Assembly (NCBI GenBank): GCA_027069365.1
Contig: JALXES010000033.1
Span: forward strand, 1-5,365
DNA from: Candidatus Moraniibacteriota bacterium
Lineage (GTDB): Bacteria; Patescibacteriota; Minisyncoccia; Moranbacterales; GCA-2747515
DNA length: 5,365 nt
Direction: 5' to 3'
A model generated the notes under the pieces. It worked only from the letters and a program-made list of their open reading frames with translations. It was not told where the DNA came from and did no database searches. A program made the position numbers and the translations under genes. Below, in pieces: positions 4,181-5,365 of the stretch; position 1 is the first letter of the stretch, and every line of letters starts with the position of its first letter.

Positions 4181-5365
4181 AAACGCAAGAGCAACAACAA
4201 TTTACGCCGCACATTGCGACGATTACTGTGACGCGTGACCGGAGTGTTGGGCCCTACATTGATACGTTTGCGATAACGCCGCAAAACATCATTGAGCGCA
4301 ACCATGGGTCACTCGTCGGTTTTTTTCGTATCTATGACACCAGCGAGGACAGCGCGTACATTGCCAACTTCCTCACATCCGTCCTCAAAAAAGAATTCTA
4401 CGCTTCCACGCGCCGCGGCACGGAAACATCCCTGGAGGCGGCGCTTGCCAAAGTTAACATGGCGCTTGGCGAACTTGCCCGTCACAATTCCACGCAGTGG
4501 ATCGGCAAGGTTGACGGCGCGGTCTGTGCGTTCACACCCACCTCTGTCTGCTTCAGCGCTTGTGGCCACGCTCGCGTGTTGCTCTTCCGCAATCAGACAC
4601 TCTCGCAGATTAGTTTGCCCGCTGATGATGCCGCGCACGTTCTGTCCACGTTCAGCGACATTGCGTGTGGTGCGCTTCATCAGGATGATACCTTCATCAT
4701 TGCGTCACGTGAACTTGCCGATGTCTTGCCACACGCAGAGTGTGAGCGCGCCTGCCGGCGCTATGCACGTGATGCGCGCGAACAACTCTTCCGCACAGCA
4801 CTTGTCAACCAAACAGACGGCAGTTGCGTCCACCTCGTTGACATTGCGCCGGCACGTGCCGCCATCACGCACCGCAGTGCCGCATTTGATATGGAGGACG
4901 AAAAAGTCTCCATTCCGGAAAACGTCTTTAGCGCAACAACCTTTGCAACGACGACACCCTCCTTGGCCGATGACGCACCGCAAACGGATACAGAGGATAC
5001 GCAGCCTCACTCACACACCGCCGACATCACATCCGGCCACATCTATCTCCAGGGCGATGAGGCCGATACGCAGCGCACACCATTTGGCGATATTCTCATG
5101 GAGCACACGACAGCACTGCGTCGCTCTCTGCGCCGCTCCCTACAGACAAGTCGCGAAAACATCAGCGCTCTTGCTACCCTCCTGCGCACACGTGGCGCTG
5201 CAGCGGCACGCCACACCGCACGCCGTGCACAATCCGCAGCGCGGGCAGCGGCACACAGCGCTCAACGTGTCGCACACACGACAGCAACAACAGCGCGTGC
5301 GGCAGCAGTAACTGCCTATGCCCGCATAAAAGACCGCGCACCTCGGCGCGCACCACAACCACCGG
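4174..5365 (+). CDS. PPM/SpoIIE-type phosphatase-like protein with acidic linker and Arg/Ala-rich region, partial at 3' end
   Basis: The frame runs 397 codons from ATG (MHETQEQQQFTPHIATITVT) to the window edge without a stop. Residues 10-226 follow the order of a PP2C/SpoIIE phosphatase fold: SLVGFFRIYDTSEDSAYIAN (46-65) at the usual VADGMGGH position, a helix SLEAALAKVNMALGEL (86-101), the core strands CFSACGHARVLLFRNQTL (126-143) matching SpoIIE 'ANAGH', DDTFIIASRELADVL (171-185) where 'ASDGL' is expected, and VNQTDGSCVHLVDI (211-224) at the final TDD motif. Asp55 is kept, but the Asp of the DG turn near 179 is replaced by Arg-Glu and one Asp of the last pair by Gly, so it may be a pseudophosphatase or ligand sensor. 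Residues 238-310 are an acidic, Thr-rich, disordered linker. Residues 313-397 hold 17 Arg and one Lys against two acidic residues and are Ala-rich and helical. In-frame ATG 4165 and GTG 4168 are alternative starts. Seven cysteines (118-218) are unusual. The domain call is by eye. Confidence 0.75.
   Translation, partial: MHETQEQQQFTPHIATITVTRDRSVGPYIDTFAITPQNIIERNHGSLVGFFRIYDTSEDSAYIANFLTSVLKKEFYASTRRGTETSLEAALAKVNMALGELARHNSTQWIGKVDGAVCAFTPTSVCFSACGHARVLLFRNQTLSQISLPADDAAHVLSTFSDIACGALHQDDTFIIASRELADVLPHAECERACRRYARDAREQLFRTALVNQTDGSCVHLVDIAPARAAITHRSAAFDMEDEKVSIPENVFSATTFATTTPSLADDAPQTDTEDTQPHSHTADITSGHIYLQGDEADTQRTPFGDILMEHTTALRRSLRRSLQTSRENISALATLLRTRGAAAARHTARRAQSAARAAAHSAQRVAHTTATTARAAAVTAYARIKDRAPRRAPQPP

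Noticed and set aside
4159..4188. Possible second minus-strand promoter (TTGCGT, 18 bases, TATACT) for the amidotransferase
   Set aside because: The boxes overlap the plus-strand -10 and the coding start, and the match is poorer than the TTGACA/TAGAAT promoter at 4084-4112, which is also closer to the gene.
4309..5010. Two minus-strand frames (123 and 101 residues) opposite the phosphatase-like gene
   Set aside because: They are antisense shadows without ribosome sites or recognisable domains.
4292..5311. 339-residue plus-strand frame inside the phosphatase-like gene
   Set aside because: It is in a different frame from the frame that shows the PPM-like motifs and reads as low-complexity Ser/Arg/His/Pro. 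It is a shadow of the codon bias of the real gene, which runs from 4174 off the edge.
1..5365. CRISPR array, tRNA, rRNA, insertion sequence or prophage genes
   Set aside because: No regularly spaced repeats, cloverleaf-like patterns, transposase motifs or terminal inverted repeats were found on either strand.

Overview
The window most likely comes from a small-genome bacterium of the Patescibacteria/CPR (Parcubacteria- or Peribacteria-like), at moderate GC (roughly half G+C by eye). The lineage call is an inference. It rests on four protein types that I associate with that group: a glycosyltransferase N-terminus with an 'LLEIIPGTLTW' membrane hairpin, a small three-helix membrane protein carrying 'LHYNAFFGV', a short RmuC with an adjacent winged-helix regulator, and a free-standing class I glutamine amidotransferase. 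TGA and TAG both act as ordinary stops here. No rRNA, tRNA, insertion sequence or CRISPR array is visible, and no stretch of more than 300 bases lacks a gene.

Layout. Positions 1-272 (minus) hold the N-terminal 90 codons of a membrane glycosyltransferase that runs off the left edge. Positions 273-384 hold a strong intrinsic terminator for the next gene and a -10 box for the glycosyltransferase. Positions 385-849 (minus) encode an unrecognised secreted or membrane-anchored protein of 154 residues, with its own TTGACA/TATTCT promoter at 880-908. Positions 965-3221 (minus) form a compact operon, in transcription order: winged-helix regulator with a degenerate nucleotidyltransferase-like C-terminus, RmuC, three-helix membrane protein (gaps of 28 and 6 bases). 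Its promoter at 3272-3300 has an inverted repeat in the spacer. Positions 3309-4052 (minus) encode a class I glutamine amidotransferase with a near-consensus promoter at 4084-4112. Divergently, from 4174 to beyond the right edge (plus), runs a large reading frame: a PPM/SpoIIE-type phosphatase-like domain that has lost key acidic residues, an acidic Thr-rich linker, and a very Arg/Ala-rich segment. It is open to the window end and has no stop here.

How the genes may work together. RmuC and the three-helix protein are probably co-translated and both membrane-bound, with the regulator as first gene and possible autoregulator. The amidotransferase and the phosphatase-like gene share a 120-bp divergent control region. 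The plus-strand -10 box sits so close to the ATG that its transcript is predicted to be leaderless. The promoters, terminator and repeats were read directly from the bases; functional links between the genes are inference.
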